A DNA stretch of 45,211 nt from Xanthomonas sp. Leaf148 (GCF_001423585.1 NZ_LMOP01000010.1:89588-134798); one strand, 5' to 3'; shown: positions 25,789 through 36,307, counted from the first letter of the stretch. The notes: a model not told the origin generated them from the letters alone. Program-made: numbers and translations.

Positions 25789-26055
25789 ATTCTGGTCAAG
25801 AATTTTGGGTCATAGTTAGATGCCAGTCGTATGAGGTCTTCATGGCGGTCTAAAATTACTGCTGGATAGTAGTCGCTACGGACTGCGTTGAGACTGAATC
25901 GATGAATATTCTATGTCAGTAGCGTGGTAAATATCTTCTAGGGCTCATTATCTAGATCTAAATAGATGGCCGGTCTCGTCTGCAGCTACTCCTCTGTGAA
26001 GGAATGTAGCCAAAAAAGTGCCGAGGAAGAAAATTGGTCAAGCATTTGCCGGTTT
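25789..26055. other. AT-rich non-coding stretch
   Basis: Visibly AT-rich and without a credible gene on either strand. It forms the right part of the atypical patch and ends at the htpG terminator hairpin. Confidence 0.45.
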
Positions 26056-26093
26056 AAATACAACGGCCAGAGTATGCTCCGGCCGTTGTATTT
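26056..26093 (-). terminator. Bidirectional hairpin terminator of htpG
   Basis: AAATACAACGGCC pairs perfectly with GGCCGTTGTATTT around a 12-nt loop, 22 nt beyond the htpG stop on the leftward strand. The A/T ends give short T-tracts in both directions, so it can also stop transcription leaving the small gene cluster. Confidence 0.75.
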
Positions 26094-26114
26094 TCAGCTG
26101 CTACATCGCAGCTG

Positions 26115-28019
26115 TTAGGCCGACAACTCCAACAACAACTTATTCAACCGCCGCACATAACCGGCCGGGTCTTTGAGGCTATCGCCCGCCGCCAACGCAG
26201 CCTGGTCGAACAACACGCGGCTCAAATCGCCGAAGCGGTCCATGTCCTGTTCCGCATCCAGCTTTTCGATCAGCGGGTGGGCGGGGTTGAACTCGAATAC
26301 CGGCTTGCTCTCCGGTACGGCCTGGCCGCTGGCTTCCAGCAACTGACGCATCTGCAGGCCCAGGTCGCCCTGGCCGATGGCGAGGATGGCGGGGGAGTCG
26401 GTCAGGCGGTGGGAGACGCGTACTTCGGCTACATCGTCGCCCAGCGCTGCCTTGATGCGCGATGCCAGGCCTTCCTTGGACTTGGCGACTTCTTCCTGCG
26501 CCTTCTTGTCTTCTTCCGAATCCAATTTGCCCAGATCCAGGTCGCCGCGTGCCACGTCAACGAACGACTTGCCGTCGAATTCGGTGAGGTAGCTCATCAG
26601 CCATTCGTCGATGCGGTCGGTGAGCAGCAGCACTTCGATGCCTTTCTTGCGGAAGACTTCCAGGTGCGGGCTGTCCTTGATCTGCGCGTAGCTTTCGCCG
26701 GTGAGGTAGTACAGCTTGTCCTGGCCCTCGGCCAAGCGGCTCACATAATCGGCCAGGCCCACGCTCTGAGCGCCGGTGGTGTCATGCGTGGACGAGAAAC
26801 GTAGCAGGCCGGCGACCTTTTCGCGGTTTGCATAATCCTCGGCCGGGCCTTCCTTCAATGCCTGGCCGAAGTTACGCCAGAAGGTGGCGTAGTCGTCCGG
26901 CTTGTCCTTGGCGAGTTTTTCCAGCATGTCCAGCGAGCGCTTGGTCAGCGCGGACTTCATCGAGTCCACCACCGGGCCGGATTGCAGGATTTCGCGCGAG
27001 ACGTTGAGCGACAGATCCGACGAATCCACCACGCCCTTGATGAAACGCAGGTACAGCGGCAGGAACTGCTCGGCCTGGTCCATGATGAAAACGCGTTGCA
27101 CGTACAGTTTCAGGCCCTTGGCCGAATCGCGGTGATACAGATCGAACGGGGCGCGGCCGGGCACGAACAGCAGCGAGGTGTATTCCAGCTTGCCTTCGAC
27201 CTTGTTATGGCTCCACGCCAGCGGGTTGCCCGCATCGTGCGCGACGTGCTTGTAGAACTCCTGATATTCCTCGTCCTTGATCTCGGACTTGGGGCGCGTC
27301 CACAACGCGCTGGCGCGGTTGACCGCTTCCCACTCCGGCTCGGCGGGCTTGTCGGCCTCTTCGCCGTAATGCTCCTTGCGCATTTCGATCGGCAGCCCGA
27401 TGTGGTCGGAATACTTCTTGAGGATGTTGCGCAGGGTCCAGCCATCGGCGAAAGAATCTTCGCCTTCCTTCAGTTGCAGCACGATGCGGGTGCCGCGCTC
27501 GGGCTTGTCGATGCTGGCGATTTCGAATTCGCCTTCGCCACGCGAGGACCAATGCACGCCTTCGTCGGCGGGCAGGCCGGCGCGGCGCGAGTACACGTCC
27601 ACCTGGTCGGCGACGATGAAGGCGCTGTAGAAACCGACGCCGAACTGGCCGATCAGGTTGGCGTCCTTCTTCTGGTCGTCGCTCAGATGCTTGAGGAAGT
27701 CGGCGGTGCCGGACTTGGCGATGGTGCCCAGATGCGAGACCGCATCCTCGCGGCTCATGCCGATGCCGTTGTCATCGATGGTGACGGTGCGCGCGTCCTT
27801 GTCGTAGTCGACGCGGATGCGCAGCTCGCTGCCGCCTTCCAGCAGCTCGGGCTTGACCAAGGCTTCGAAGCGCAGCTTGTCGGCGGCGTCGGCAGCGTTG
27901 GAAACCAGCTCGCGCAGGAAGATTTCCTTGTTCGAGTACAACGAATGGATCATCAGCTGCAGCAGCTGCTTGACCTCGGTCTGGAAGCCCAGCGTCTGCT
28001 TGTCGGTGTCAACGGTCAT
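26115..28019 (-). CDS. htpG: HtpG, bacterial Hsp90 chaperone
   Basis: A 634-residue protein; the ATG at 28019 gives the usual N terminus ([20 protein letters not shown]). The GHKL ATPase domain is intact: [18 protein letters not shown] (ATP/Mg contacting Glu and Asn), [11 protein letters not shown] and [11 protein letters not shown]. The middle domain with the catalytic Arg loop (VSREILQ) and the C-terminal dimerisation domain are full length, and the MEEVD tail is absent as expected for bacteria. It is a cytoplasmic homodimer that remodels client proteins with DnaK. A sigma-32-like promoter sits 52 nt upstream (listed separately) and a strong hairpin follows the stop, so it is monocistronic. 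Confidence 0.97.
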   Translation of the reverse strand: MTVDTDKQTLGFQTEVKQLLQLMIHSLYSNKEIFLRELVSNAADAADKLRFEALVKPELLEGGSELRIRVDYDKDARTVTIDDNGIGMSREDAVSHLGTIAKSGTADFLKHLSDDQKKDANLIGQFGVGFYSAFIVADQVDVYSRRAGLPADEGVHWSSRGEGEFEIASIDKPERGTRIVLQLKEGEDSFADGWTLRNILKKYSDHIGLPIEMRKEHYGEEADKPAEPEWEAVNRASALWTRPKSEIKDEEYQEFYKHVAHDAGNPLAWSHNKVEGKLEYTSLLFVPGRAPFDLYHRDSAKGLKLYVQRVFIMDQAEQFLPLYLRFIKGVVDSSDLSLNVSREILQSGPVVDSMKSALTKRSLDMLEKLAKDKPDDYATFWRNFGQALKEGPAEDYANREKVAGLLRFSSTHDTTGAQSVGLADYVSRLAEGQDKLYYLTGESYAQIKDSPHLEVFRKKGIEVLLLTDRIDEWLMSYLTEFDGKSFVDVARGDLDLGKLDSEEDKKAQEEVAKSKEGLASRIKAALGDDVAEVRVSHRLTDSPAILAIGQGDLGLQMRQLLEASGQAVPESKPVFEFNPAHPLIEKLDAEQDMDRFGDLSRVLFDQAALAAGDSLKDPAGYVRRLNKLLLELSA

Positions 28020-28070
28020 TGGGGTCGTGCTCCATGGTGGTCCGGGCCGCACTGCGGCCGATGGCCTGGG

Positions 28071-29387
<1,317 letters not shown>

Positions 29388-29433
29388 TCTCATCTGTTGT
29401 TCCATCACCACGCTTTTCAAAGGGAGGAGTTTC

Positions 29434-29931
29434 ATGAAACACACCATGCGCGCTCTGGCGCTCGCTTCGATCGCCGCTCTGGCGGTCACCGCCTGCAAGA
29501 AAGAAGAGCCGGCGCCGACCGCCGCTGCCGCTCCGGCAGCGCTGAAGGCCCCGGCCAAGGACGACAACGCCGGCTGGAAGAAGTACCTGCAGGAAGTGGT
29601 CGGCCAGAACCTGGGCGCCACCACCAACAGCCCGTTCCTGTACTACTTGCCGCCGGAATCCGATGCCGAGTTCGCCGGCAGCTACGAGCGTCAGCTGGAA
29701 AGCGTCAAGACCGCGCTGGCGCGTGGCGTGCAGCCGGGCAACATGCTGGCCTTCGGTTCGTCCGCCTCCACCAAGATGGCCGACCTGATCGACGCCGCGT
29801 TCAAGGACGTGCAGCCGGATTCGATGAAGGGCGTGCGCGTGCTGTTCATTGGCGACGCCGCCGAGAATGCGCGCGTGCAGACCATCGTCCAGCCCAAGGG
29901 CGCGGAATACACCTTCGTTGAAGCCAAGTAA
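29434..29931 (+). CDS. Small predicted lipoprotein
   Basis: A 165-residue protein with a strong ribosome site (GGGAGGAG) and a lipoprotein signal (LAVTAC, with Cys at about residue 21), so it is probably anchored in a membrane facing the periplasm. An Ala/Pro/Lys-rich linker (about 22-45) leads to a compact domain with motifs NSPFLYYLPPESD, NMLAFGSSASTKMADLI and VRVLFIGDAAENARVQ. The last part hints at a small alpha/beta fold. I recognise no characterised family. It follows coaD by 46 bp, so it may share transcription, and a hairpin ends the unit. Confidence 0.8.
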   Translation: MKHTMRALALASIAALAVTACKKEEPAPTAAAAPAALKAPAKDDNAGWKKYLQEVVGQNLGATTNSPFLYYLPPESDAEFAGSYERQLESVKTALARGVQPGNMLAFGSSASTKMADLIDAAFKDVQPDSMKGVRVLFIGDAAENARVQTIVQPKGAEYTFVEAK

Positions 29932-30015
29932 TGCCGTATCAGGCCGGATGCGCGGGAGGGCGCACCCGGCCGCGGCGTGGAAACGCACCATGCTGCTGAA
30001 GTTGCACTCCCTCGG

Positions 30016-30037
30016 AGCCGGCCTGTCTGGGCCGGCT
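30016..30037 (+). terminator. Intrinsic terminator after the lipoprotein gene
   Basis: AGCCGGCC, six-base loop, GGCCGGCT followed by TTC. This GC-rich 8-bp stem with a short T-stretch lies 85 nt past the stop and separates the rsmD-coaD-lipoprotein unit from the ferredoxin gene. Confidence 0.6.
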
Positions 30038-30129
30038 TTCGGCAACGCCCCCGGCGTTGTCGTCCGGCTCGCCCGCGCGGTTTGCGCCTGCCTGCTGCAG
30101 CGCGCTGCGCCCCGATCTGCGGAGCTGCC

Positions 30130-30414
30130 ATGTCGCTGAAGATCAATGCGCTGTGCGTCAATTGCGACGTCTGCGAACCGGCATGCCCGAATCAGGCGAT
30201 CTCGATGGGCGAAACCATCTACGTGATCGATCCGGCACGCTGTACCGAATGCGTGGGCCATTTCGACGAAGCGCAATGCGTGGTGGTGTGCCCGGTCGAG
30301 TGCATCGACCCGGATCCGGACATTCCGGAAACCCATGATCAATTGCTGGCCAAGCTCATGCAGCTGCAGCGCGATCACCCCGAACTGTACGAACAGGAGC
30401 CTCCCGTCCCGTGA
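30130..30414 (+). CDS. 2[4Fe-4S] ferredoxin, YfhL/Allochromatium type
   Basis: A 94-residue protein starting MSLKINALCVNC. The first cluster motif is C-x2-C-x2-C-x3-C-P (CVNCDVCEPACP); the second is C-x2-C-x8-C-x3-C-P (CTECVGHFDEAQCVVVCP), with the longer insertion typical of the low-potential YfhL/Alvin ferredoxins. An acidic C-terminal helix (DQLLAKLMQLQRDHPELYEQ) follows. It is a cytoplasmic one-electron carrier whose partner is unknown. Its stop overlaps the GTG start of the gamma-glutamyltransferase gene (GTGA), which is notable because that product acts in the periplasm. Confidence 0.93.
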   Translation: MSLKINALCVNCDVCEPACPNQAISMGETIYVIDPARCTECVGHFDEAQCVVVCPVECIDPDPDIPETHDQLLAKLMQLQRDHPELYEQEPPVP

Positions 30415-32189
30415 GCACTTTCTCCCAACGTTTTTCGACACGCGGCCTGCTGTTGCTGGCCTTGGTGCTGGCACCGCCGGCCTGGTCTGCGGATGGCGCC
30501 AAGCCTTCCGCCGGCGCGCCCGCTGCGGTCGCCGCGCATCCGCCCGGTGCGGCGGTGGCCAGCGGCCATGCATTGGCCACCGATGCCGGGCTGCAGATCC
30601 TGCGCGAGGGCGGCAACGCGTTCGATGCGGCCATTGCGGTGTCGTCCACGCTGGCGGTGGTCGAGCCGATCAGCTCGGGCCTGGGCGGCGGCGGATTCTT
30701 TTTGCTGCACGATGCCAAGACCGGCAAGGACGTGATGCTGGACGCGCGCGAATACGCGCCGGAATCGGCCACGCCGGAAAAGTTCCTCAATAAACAGGGC
30801 GAACTGGACCGTGACCGCTCGGTCAACGGGCCGTGGTCGGCCGGCATTCCCGGTCTGCCCGCCGCGCTGGTGGAGCTGGCGTCCAAGCACGGCCGGCTGC
30901 CGCTCAAACAATCGCTGGCGCCGGCGATCCGCATCGCCACCGACGGCTTCCCGGTGTATGCGCGCATGGCCAAGGGCTACGCCTCGCGGCGCGAAGTGAT
31001 GGAGCGCTATCCCGGGACGCGTGAGGTGTATTTGCGCGGCGGGAAACCCATTGCCGAAGGCGACACCTTCAAGCAACCCGAGTTGGCGCACACCTTGAAG
31101 CTAATCGGCGACAAGGGCTTTGACGGGTTCTACAAGGGCGAGACCGCCAAGAAGCTGATCGCCGGCGTCAAGCAGGCGGGCGGGCATTGGAATGCGGCGG
31201 AGCTGGCCGGTTACACGGTGAAAGAGCGCACGCCGATCCAGTTCGATTATCGCGGCTGGAAGATCACCACCGCGCCGCCGCCGTCCTCGGGCGGTATTGC
31301 GCTGGCAGCCATGCTGCAGATTCTGGAAGGCTGGGACTTGAACAAGCTCGATGACGTGCATCGCACGCATCTGGTGGTGGAATCGATGCGTCGTGCCTAC
31401 CGCGATCGCACGTTCTTTCTGGGCGACCCGGACTTTGTCGACGTGCCGCAGCGCGTGCTGACCAGCAAGGATTATGCGCAAGGCCTGCGTGCCACCATCA
31501 ATCCGGAAAAAGCCACGCCCAGCGATCTGTTGTCTGGCAACCCCACGCCGCTGGAAGACGACGAGACCACGCACTTTTCCATCATCGATGGCGAAGGCAA
31601 TCGCGTTGGCGGCACTCAGACCGTCAACCTGCTGTATGGCTCGGGCCTGATCCCCAAGGGCACCGGCGTACTGCTCAACGACGAAATGGACGACTTTGCG
31701 CTCAAGCCGGGCACGCCGAACGCCTTTGGCGTGATGGGTTACGCGGCCAACGCGCCCAAGCCGGGCAAGCGCATGCTCAGCTCGATGACGCCCACCTTCA
31801 TGGAATCGGCCGACAAGGCGATCGTGCTGGGTACTCCGGGCGGCAGCCGCATCATCACCATGGTGCTGCTCGGCATCCTGGGTTACGACGCGGGGCTGGA
31901 TGCGCAGGCGGTCAGCGCGTTGCCGCGCTATCACCATCAGTGGTTGCCGGACGTCATCGACGCCGAAACCGACGCGTTCTCACCGCAGACCGCCAAGGGC
32001 CTGCAGGCGATGGGTCACGCGCTCAAACTGCCCGGCGATACGGCAGAAGGCGGGCGTGGTTCCAGTCACGTGTGGGGCAACCTGCAGACCGTGGAATGGG
32101 ACAAGCGCAGCAATGTGCTCAGTGGCGGCAGCGACCCGCGTAACCCGGTGGGCAAGGCGGAAGTGCAGTTGGATGCGGCAGCGCGATAA
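30411..32189 (+). CDS. ggt: Gamma-glutamyltransferase (periplasmic)
   Basis: A 592-residue precursor; the GTG start overlaps the ferredoxin stop, and a signal peptide (LLLLALVLAPPAWSAD) directs export. It is an N-terminal-nucleophile hydrolase: autocleavage is expected before Thr386 in the ETTHFSIID motif, giving large and small subunits. GGNAFDAAIAV, SGLGGGGFFL and the GGTQTVNLLYGSG and SSMTPT segments of the active site are present. It transfers or hydrolyses the gamma-glutamyl group of glutathione and related peptides, feeding Cys-Gly recovery. Length and motifs are standard. Two hairpins follow before the converging gene. Confidence 0.95.
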   Translation: MSTFSQRFSTRGLLLLALVLAPPAWSADGAKPSAGAPAAVAAHPPGAAVASGHALATDAGLQILREGGNAFDAAIAVSSTLAVVEPISSGLGGGGFFLLHDAKTGKDVMLDAREYAPESATPEKFLNKQGELDRDRSVNGPWSAGIPGLPAALVELASKHGRLPLKQSLAPAIRIATDGFPVYARMAKGYASRREVMERYPGTREVYLRGGKPIAEGDTFKQPELAHTLKLIGDKGFDGFYKGETAKKLIAGVKQAGGHWNAAELAGYTVKERTPIQFDYRGWKITTAPPPSSGGIALAAMLQILEGWDLNKLDDVHRTHLVVESMRRAYRDRTFFLGDPDFVDVPQRVLTSKDYAQGLRATINPEKATPSDLLSGNPTPLEDDETTHFSIIDGEGNRVGGTQTVNLLYGSGLIPKGTGVLLNDEMDDFALKPGTPNAFGVMGYAANAPKPGKRMLSSMTPTFMESADKAIVLGTPGGSRIITMVLLGILGYDAGLDAQAVSALPRYHHQWLPDVIDAETDAFSPQTAKGLQAMGHALKLPGDTAEGGRGSSHVWGNLQTVEWDKRSNVLSGGSDPRNPVGKAEVQLDAAAR

Positions 32190-32327
32190 CCCGTCAGGTC
32201 CCTTGACCAAGCTGCGATGAAGTAGGTTGGGCTGATGTGGCGAGTGCGCTTGTTCGTGCCCCTGACCAGGACTGGCGGCATGCGGTCGTTAGTCACACTT
32301 CTGCGAGGTGTTCTGGTCTCCACTTGA

Positions 32328-32351
32328 TGCAATCACCGCATGGTGATTGCA
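32328..32351 (+). terminator. Hairpin after ggt
   Basis: TGCAATCACC, loop GCAT, GGTGATTGCA: a perfect 10-bp stem in the convergent gap. No T-run follows. Confidence 0.5.
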
Positions 32352-32450
32352 GCAAGCGCGGCCACGGCACTCTTGAACCCAGCAGCAACGCGTAGGCAGG
32401 CAGCACCTGACAGCATGTGCCAACGGTTCCTACGCAGCACCTACGCTCAA

Positions 32451-32478
32451 CCGACAACAGCATTTCCTGTGTTGTCGG
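32451..32478 (-). terminator. Hairpin ending the leftward secreted-protein gene
   Basis: CCGACAACA and TGTTGTCGG, a 9-bp stem with a 10-nt loop, lie 31 nt past the leftward stop at 32509. It could act in both directions. Confidence 0.5.
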
Positions 32479-32508
32479 CTTGCAAGCGCCCACCTGCGGA
32501 TGAGCAAC

Positions 32509-32985
32509 TCAATTGAGTTTGATGTAGGTCCCTCTGTGCTGCGGGTCGTAGCACAGGGCTCCAGTCAGCGCTTTGCTTGTGGTGTTGCCTGGATCCTGTG
32601 GGTAGATGTGACAGGCAGTGTAGGGTGCTTGGGCTCCAGTGAACCTCAAGGTGAAATGCTGGTTGTCATCGGCGGGGCTGGTATGCACCCCGCCATTGGC
32701 CAAAATGATGACCTCGCAGACTGCTGCCTGCGCAAGTTCGCATCGACGCAATGTTGCCTGCAACGGCGCTCCGATGGCGGCGTACATGCCAGAGATCCAG
32801 TTGTTCTGCACTTGATTGGGGCTGGCATTCCACTGTTTGGATGCCAAGGCGGTCTGGCTTGAGGCTAGTAGCCCGAGCAACAGCGCGATCGGAAGGCGTT
32901 TCCAGCGCTGCGGATGCTGCGAGCACTGCGGCCCCGGCACGTTCGGGCTGCGAGGAGTCGACGAAATGGTTGGGTGGCTGGTCAT
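32509..32985 (-). CDS. Small secreted protein of unknown function
   Basis: A 158-residue protein; the ATG at 32985 has AAGGA seven bases upstream. The polar N-terminal 28 residues precede a hydrophobic signal (LPIALLLGLLASSQTALASK). The mature part of about 105 residues has four Cys (RRCELAQAAVCEV, YTACHIY, GALCYD), enough for two disulfides, and ends QHRGTYIKLN. No domain is recognised. The size, export and disulfides fit a periplasmic or secreted factor such as an inhibitor or binding protein, but nothing more can be claimed. It is divergent from the GH9 cellulase gene and shares a 434-bp upstream region with it, so common control is possible. Confidence 0.7.
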   Translation of the reverse strand: MTSHPTISSTPRSPNVPGPQCSQHPQRWKRLPIALLLGLLASSQTALASKQWNASPNQVQNNWISGMYAAIGAPLQATLRRCELAQAAVCEVIILANGGVHTSPADDNQHFTLRFTGAQAPYTACHIYPQDPGNTTSKALTGALCYDPQHRGTYIKLN

Positions 32986-33419
32986 CTGTGGTCCTTGGCA
33001 AAGAGAGCCCATGCCATAGCACTCGCAATCACAAGCGTCGGGCAGGGCAGTGCGATGGGAGGTGCGGCATTGCCGCAACGCCAATCTAGGCGCGTGGCAA
33101 GATGAAAAATTGGGGGAGATGACGAGGCTTGCGGTTGTTTCTATTGAAATTCGCGTGGGACGCGGCGCAGTTGTTTTTCCGCTACGCCAACTGGGTGCGA
33201 ACGCCGACAGACTGCGATGCAGGCAGCAGAAAATTCGGGTGAATCGCGAGGGTGTCAGCGCGCAGTCGCGATTGCTGTCATCCGGCGATGTTGGCGATCC
33301 GTGCTTTGGAGCGACGACACGCCGGCGATGTCGGTGCGTCGCAAGATCTGTGCAGCTGCCCGCATCTCGCGCGCTCGCCCGGGCTTGTGGCAGCACCGAC
33401 ATCCGGCCACCATTGGGCG
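32986..33419. other. Divergent promoter region (secreted protein / GH9)
   Basis: No gene is supported. An AT-richer island around 33100-33180 is the likely promoter zone for one or both flanking genes. TTCGC and TTCGG pentamers occur but without a correctly spaced partner, so no PIP box is called. No Clp-type palindrome was found. Confidence 0.4.
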
Positions 33420-35165
33420 ATGAACAATCTCAATCTGCTGATGATCACGGCCGCCGTCCTGCTTTCCCCCACTGCCTGTTCGGCACAGATCGCTACGGAA
33501 AAGACCGGCGGTTCGATCCACGTCAATCAACTCGGTTATCTGCCGGGCTCGGCCAAGTTGGCGGTGGTCGGCTTACCGCAGGGCGTGGCGCCGGGGGCGG
33601 ACCGTTTCACGGTCGAAGATGCGCAGGGCCGCACGGTGTTGAAAGGCACGTTGCAACCGCCAGCGCTGTGGTCGCCGGCCGGGCAGCAGGCGCGGGTGGC
33701 GGATTTCTCCAGCGTGCGTGCGCCGGGCACCTACCGGTTGAAGATCGATGGGTTGCCGACCTCGGACGCATTTCCGATCAACGCGCATGCGTATCAGCCG
33801 GTGGTCGATGCCTCGCTGAAGGCGTTTTATTTCAATCGCGCCAGCACCGCGTTGCCGGCGCAGTTCGCCGGGCGCTATGCGCGTGCGTCTGGGCATCCGG
33901 ACACGCAGGTACGCATCCATCCATCGGCGGCATCGGCCACGCGTCCGGCCGACAGCGTGATCAGTGCACCCAAGGGCTGGTACGATGCCGGCGATTACAA
34001 CAAGTACATCGTGAACTCTGGCATCAGCACCTACACCTTGCTGGCGGCCTACGAGCACTACCCGGCGCTGTTCAAGGCGCAGGCCCTGACCATCCCCAAC
34101 GACTCGCCCGGCGTACCCGGCATCCTGCAGGAAACCTGGTGGAATCTGGAATGGATGCTGGCCATGCAAGACCCGGCCGATGGTGGCGTGTACCACAAGC
34201 TCACCGACAAGCAGTTCGACGGTCTGGTAATGCCCGATCAGGCCAAGCAGCAACGCTACGTGGTGATGAAGACCACGGCGGCCACGCTGGATTTTGCAGC
34301 GGTAATGGCCGCGGCCAGCCGTGTGTATGCGCCGTTCGAAAAGCAGTATCCGGGTGTATCGGCGCGCATGTTGAAGGCGGCGCGTGATGCCTGGGCGTGG
34401 GCGCAGCAGCATCCGGATGTGATCTATCGCCAGCCCGATGACGTGCGGACCGGCGGCTATGACGATGCGCAGGTCGACGACGAATTCGCGTGGGCGGCGG
34501 CGGAGTTGTATGTCACCACCCGCGAGGATGGTTTCTACGATGCGATGCTGGCGCGCAATGTGCCGGCCAGCGTTCCGGGCTGGAGCAATGTAGGCGGCTT
34601 GGCCTGGATGTCGCTGGCCGCGCACCGCGACACGCTGACCGCGCATGCGGATCGTGCGCGCATCACGGGTGAGATCACCGGTCTGGCGCAGCACTTGACC
34701 GATCAATGGCAGGCATCGCCGTGGCGCCTGGCCATGACCGACAAGGATTTCGTCTGGGGCAGTAATTCCGCCGTACTCAACCGCGCGATGATGCTGTTGC
34801 AGGGCTATCGCCTGACCAAACAACGGACGACGCTGGATGCCGCGCAATCGCATCTGGATTACATCCTGGGGCGCAATCCGCTGGGGTTGTCGTTTGTCAC
34901 CGGGGTAGGCCAGCGCACGCCGATGCATATCCATCATCGCCCCTCGGAGGCCGACGGCATTGACGCGCCGGTGCCGGGTTGGTTGGCCGGCGGCCCGCAG
35001 CCGGGCCAGCAGGACGCCAAGGACTGCAAGGTGCCGTATCCGTCCACGTTGCCGGCGCTGTCGTATCTGGATAACACCTGCAGTTACGCGAGCAATGAAG
35101 TCGCCATCAACTGGAATGCGCCGCTGGTGTATGTGAGTGCGGCCATCGAGGCCTCGACGCGCTGA
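33420..35165 (+). CDS. GH9 endoglucanase (cellulase) with N-terminal Ig-like domain
   Basis: A 581-residue exported protein; the ATG at 33420 starts a short signal peptide (LLMITAAVLLSPTACSA) that could be a weak lipoprotein signal. Residues about 30-120 form the CelD_N Ig-like domain (IHVNQLGYLPGSAKLAVV). The (alpha/alpha)6 GH9 catalytic domain follows with GWYDAGDYNKY (Asp189 and Asp192, the latter the probable base) and near the C terminus SYASNEVAINWNAPLVY (Glu560, general acid), plus DYILGRNPLGLSFVTG with GQRTPMHIHHRPS before it. It hydrolyses beta-1,4-glucan by inversion. There is no separate cellulose-binding module, so soluble cello-oligomers or amorphous glucan are likely substrates. 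The gene is monocistronic. Confidence 0.93.
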   Translation: MNNLNLLMITAAVLLSPTACSAQIATEKTGGSIHVNQLGYLPGSAKLAVVGLPQGVAPGADRFTVEDAQGRTVLKGTLQPPALWSPAGQQARVADFSSVRAPGTYRLKIDGLPTSDAFPINAHAYQPVVDASLKAFYFNRASTALPAQFAGRYARASGHPDTQVRIHPSAASATRPADSVISAPKGWYDAGDYNKYIVNSGISTYTLLAAYEHYPALFKAQALTIPNDSPGVPGILQETWWNLEWMLAMQDPADGGVYHKLTDKQFDGLVMPDQAKQQRYVVMKTTAATLDFAAVMAAASRVYAPFEKQYPGVSARMLKAARDAWAWAQQHPDVIYRQPDDVRTGGYDDAQVDDEFAWAAAELYVTTREDGFYDAMLARNVPASVPGWSNVGGLAWMSLAAHRDTLTAHADRARITGEITGLAQHLTDQWQASPWRLAMTDKDFVWGSNSAVLNRAMMLLQGYRLTKQRTTLDAAQSHLDYILGRNPLGLSFVTGVGQRTPMHIHHRPSEADGIDAPVPGWLAGGPQPGQQDAKDCKVPYPSTLPALSYLDNTCSYASNEVAINWNAPLVYVSAAIEASTR

Positions 35166-35259
35166 TGGCTGCCTGAGGTGTCTAGCAAGCTGCACGATCA
35201 GGCCGCAGCTCTACACTGTATTTAGTGGCTATCTCATGCGCGTGCGCAGGGGGGCTGTC

Positions 35260-35370
35260 CCTTCTCCCCTCGGGAGAAGGTGGCGCGTAGCGCCGGATGA
35301 GCGTACGGCGTCGGCAAGAACACTGGCATACCGTACCCTCACCCCAACCCCTCTCCCAATGGGAGAGGGG
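35260..35370 (+). repeat. Two-hairpin intergenic repeat, copy A
   Basis: The left hairpin is CCTTCTCCC-CTC-GGGAGAAGG (35260-35280), followed by GGTGGCGCG-AGCGCCGGATGA, a variable middle, then GTACCCTCACCCCAACC and the right hairpin CCCCTCTCCC-AAT-GGGAGAGGGG (35348-35370). The same order occurs inverted at 45053-45184. This looks like a dispersed REP/BIME-like or MITE-like family. Confidence 0.7.
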
Positions 35371-35460
35371 CTTGCCAAGCTGGTCTTTGACCAATCAGTC
35401 ACCCCAACCCCTGCCCCATTGGGAGAGGGGCTTGCCAAGCGGGTCTTTGACCAATCAGTC
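35341..35460 (+). repeat. Two tandem 60-bp copies of the right half of the repeat
   Basis: 35341-35400 and 35401-35460 are nearly identical, each containing the CCCC(T/G)CTCCC / GGGAGAGGGG hairpin and ending with GGTCTTTGACCAATCAGTC. The second copy has CCATT where the first has CAATG in the loop region. A recent tandem duplication within copy A is the simplest reading. Confidence 0.85.
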
Positions 35461-35523
35461 ACCCTAGCGAGTGACTCGTCGTCCCATTTCAGACTCGGTC
35501 GATCCTGAGGCTCCCGCTGCGAC

Positions 35524-36156
35524 TCACTCCACCCGCGTTCCGAAAATTCGGTCGCCCGCATCGCCCAGGCCAGGCAGGATGTAGCCCTTTTCGTTGAGGT
35601 GGTCATCGATGGCGGCGGTGTAGACCTCCACATCCGGGTGCACGGCTTCCAGCGCTTTCAGACCTTCCGGCGCGGCGACCAGGAAGATGCCCTTGATGCG
35701 GCGGGCGCCGGCGCGCTTGAGCATGTCGATGGTGGCGATCAAGGTGCCGCCGGTGGCCAGCATGGGGTCCAGGATCAGCGCGTCGCGTTCTTCCAGGCGG
35801 CCGGTCAGGCGTTCGAAGTAGGGCACCGGTTGCAGGGTTTCTTCATCGCGTTGCAGGCCGACCACGCTGACGCGCGCGGCGGGGATCAGTGCCAGCACGC
35901 CTGGCAGCATGCCAAGGCCTGCGCGCAGGATCGGCACCAGGGTGATCTTGGCGCCGGCGATGCGCTGCACATCGACCGGGCCAGCCCAGCCCTGCTGCAC
36001 GTGCGATTCGGTGTCCAGGTTGGCCGTGGCCTCGTAGGCCAGCAGGGTGCCGAGTTCGGTCACGAGTTCACGAAAGCCCTTGGTGCTCAAGGCGGCATCG
36101 CGCAGCAGGCCGATTTTGTGCTGGACGAGAGGGTGGCGGACTTCGACGATTTTCAT
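35524..36156 (-). CDS. upp: Uracil phosphoribosyltransferase
   Basis: A 210-residue cytoplasmic enzyme; the ATG at 36156 gives the standard N terminus [16 protein letters not shown]. The PRPP-binding loop DPMLATGGT, the [10 protein letters not shown] segment and the C-terminal uracil-binding [17 protein letters not shown] are all present. It converts uracil and PRPP to UMP in pyrimidine salvage. It is transcribed leftward, divergent from the phytate-type TBDR operon, and its transcript runs into the repeat cluster. Confidence 0.97.
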   Translation of the reverse strand: MKIVEVRHPLVQHKIGLLRDAALSTKGFRELVTELGTLLAYEATANLDTESHVQQGWAGPVDVQRIAGAKITLVPILRAGLGMLPGVLALIPAARVSVVGLQRDEETLQPVPYFERLTGRLEERDALILDPMLATGGTLIATIDMLKRAGARRIKGIFLVAAPEGLKALEAVHPDVEVYTAAIDDHLNEKGYILPGLGDAGDRIFGTRVE

Positions 36157-36307
36157 GGGCAGCGACAGACGGGAGAGGCGCACAGTGTGCCGCAGCCATG
36201 CGTGGCGCTGCCACACATCGGGTGTGATCGCGCTTGCATATGTCATGTCGGTGAAACGTCGCAGACATAGTGTGTGCACCCATTCTTAACCGATTGGGGA
36301 AGCACTC

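Larger units (their letters stand above)
32190..32508. other. Convergent intergenic region
   Basis: It lies between ggt (rightward) and the small secreted protein gene (leftward). It holds two hairpins listed separately and no gene. Confidence 0.55.
35166..35523. other. Convergent intergenic region filled by repeats
   Basis: It lies between GH9 (rightward) and upp (leftward). It is mostly occupied by the two-hairpin element and tandem 60-bp repeat listed below; no gene is present. The hairpins probably end both transcripts. Confidence 0.6.

Noticed and set aside
24738..26055. A prophage or transposon in the AT-rich patch
   Set aside because: No integrase, transposase, terminal repeats or attachment-site duplication could be seen.
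35341..35460. Tandem 60-bp repeats as a CRISPR array
   Set aside because: There are only two contiguous copies with no spacers and no cas genes.
36241..36262. TGTCA before the phytate operon as a PhoB box
   Set aside because: The second direct repeat 11 bases on is TGAAA, only a partial match. One half-site is not enough, though phosphate control would make sense.
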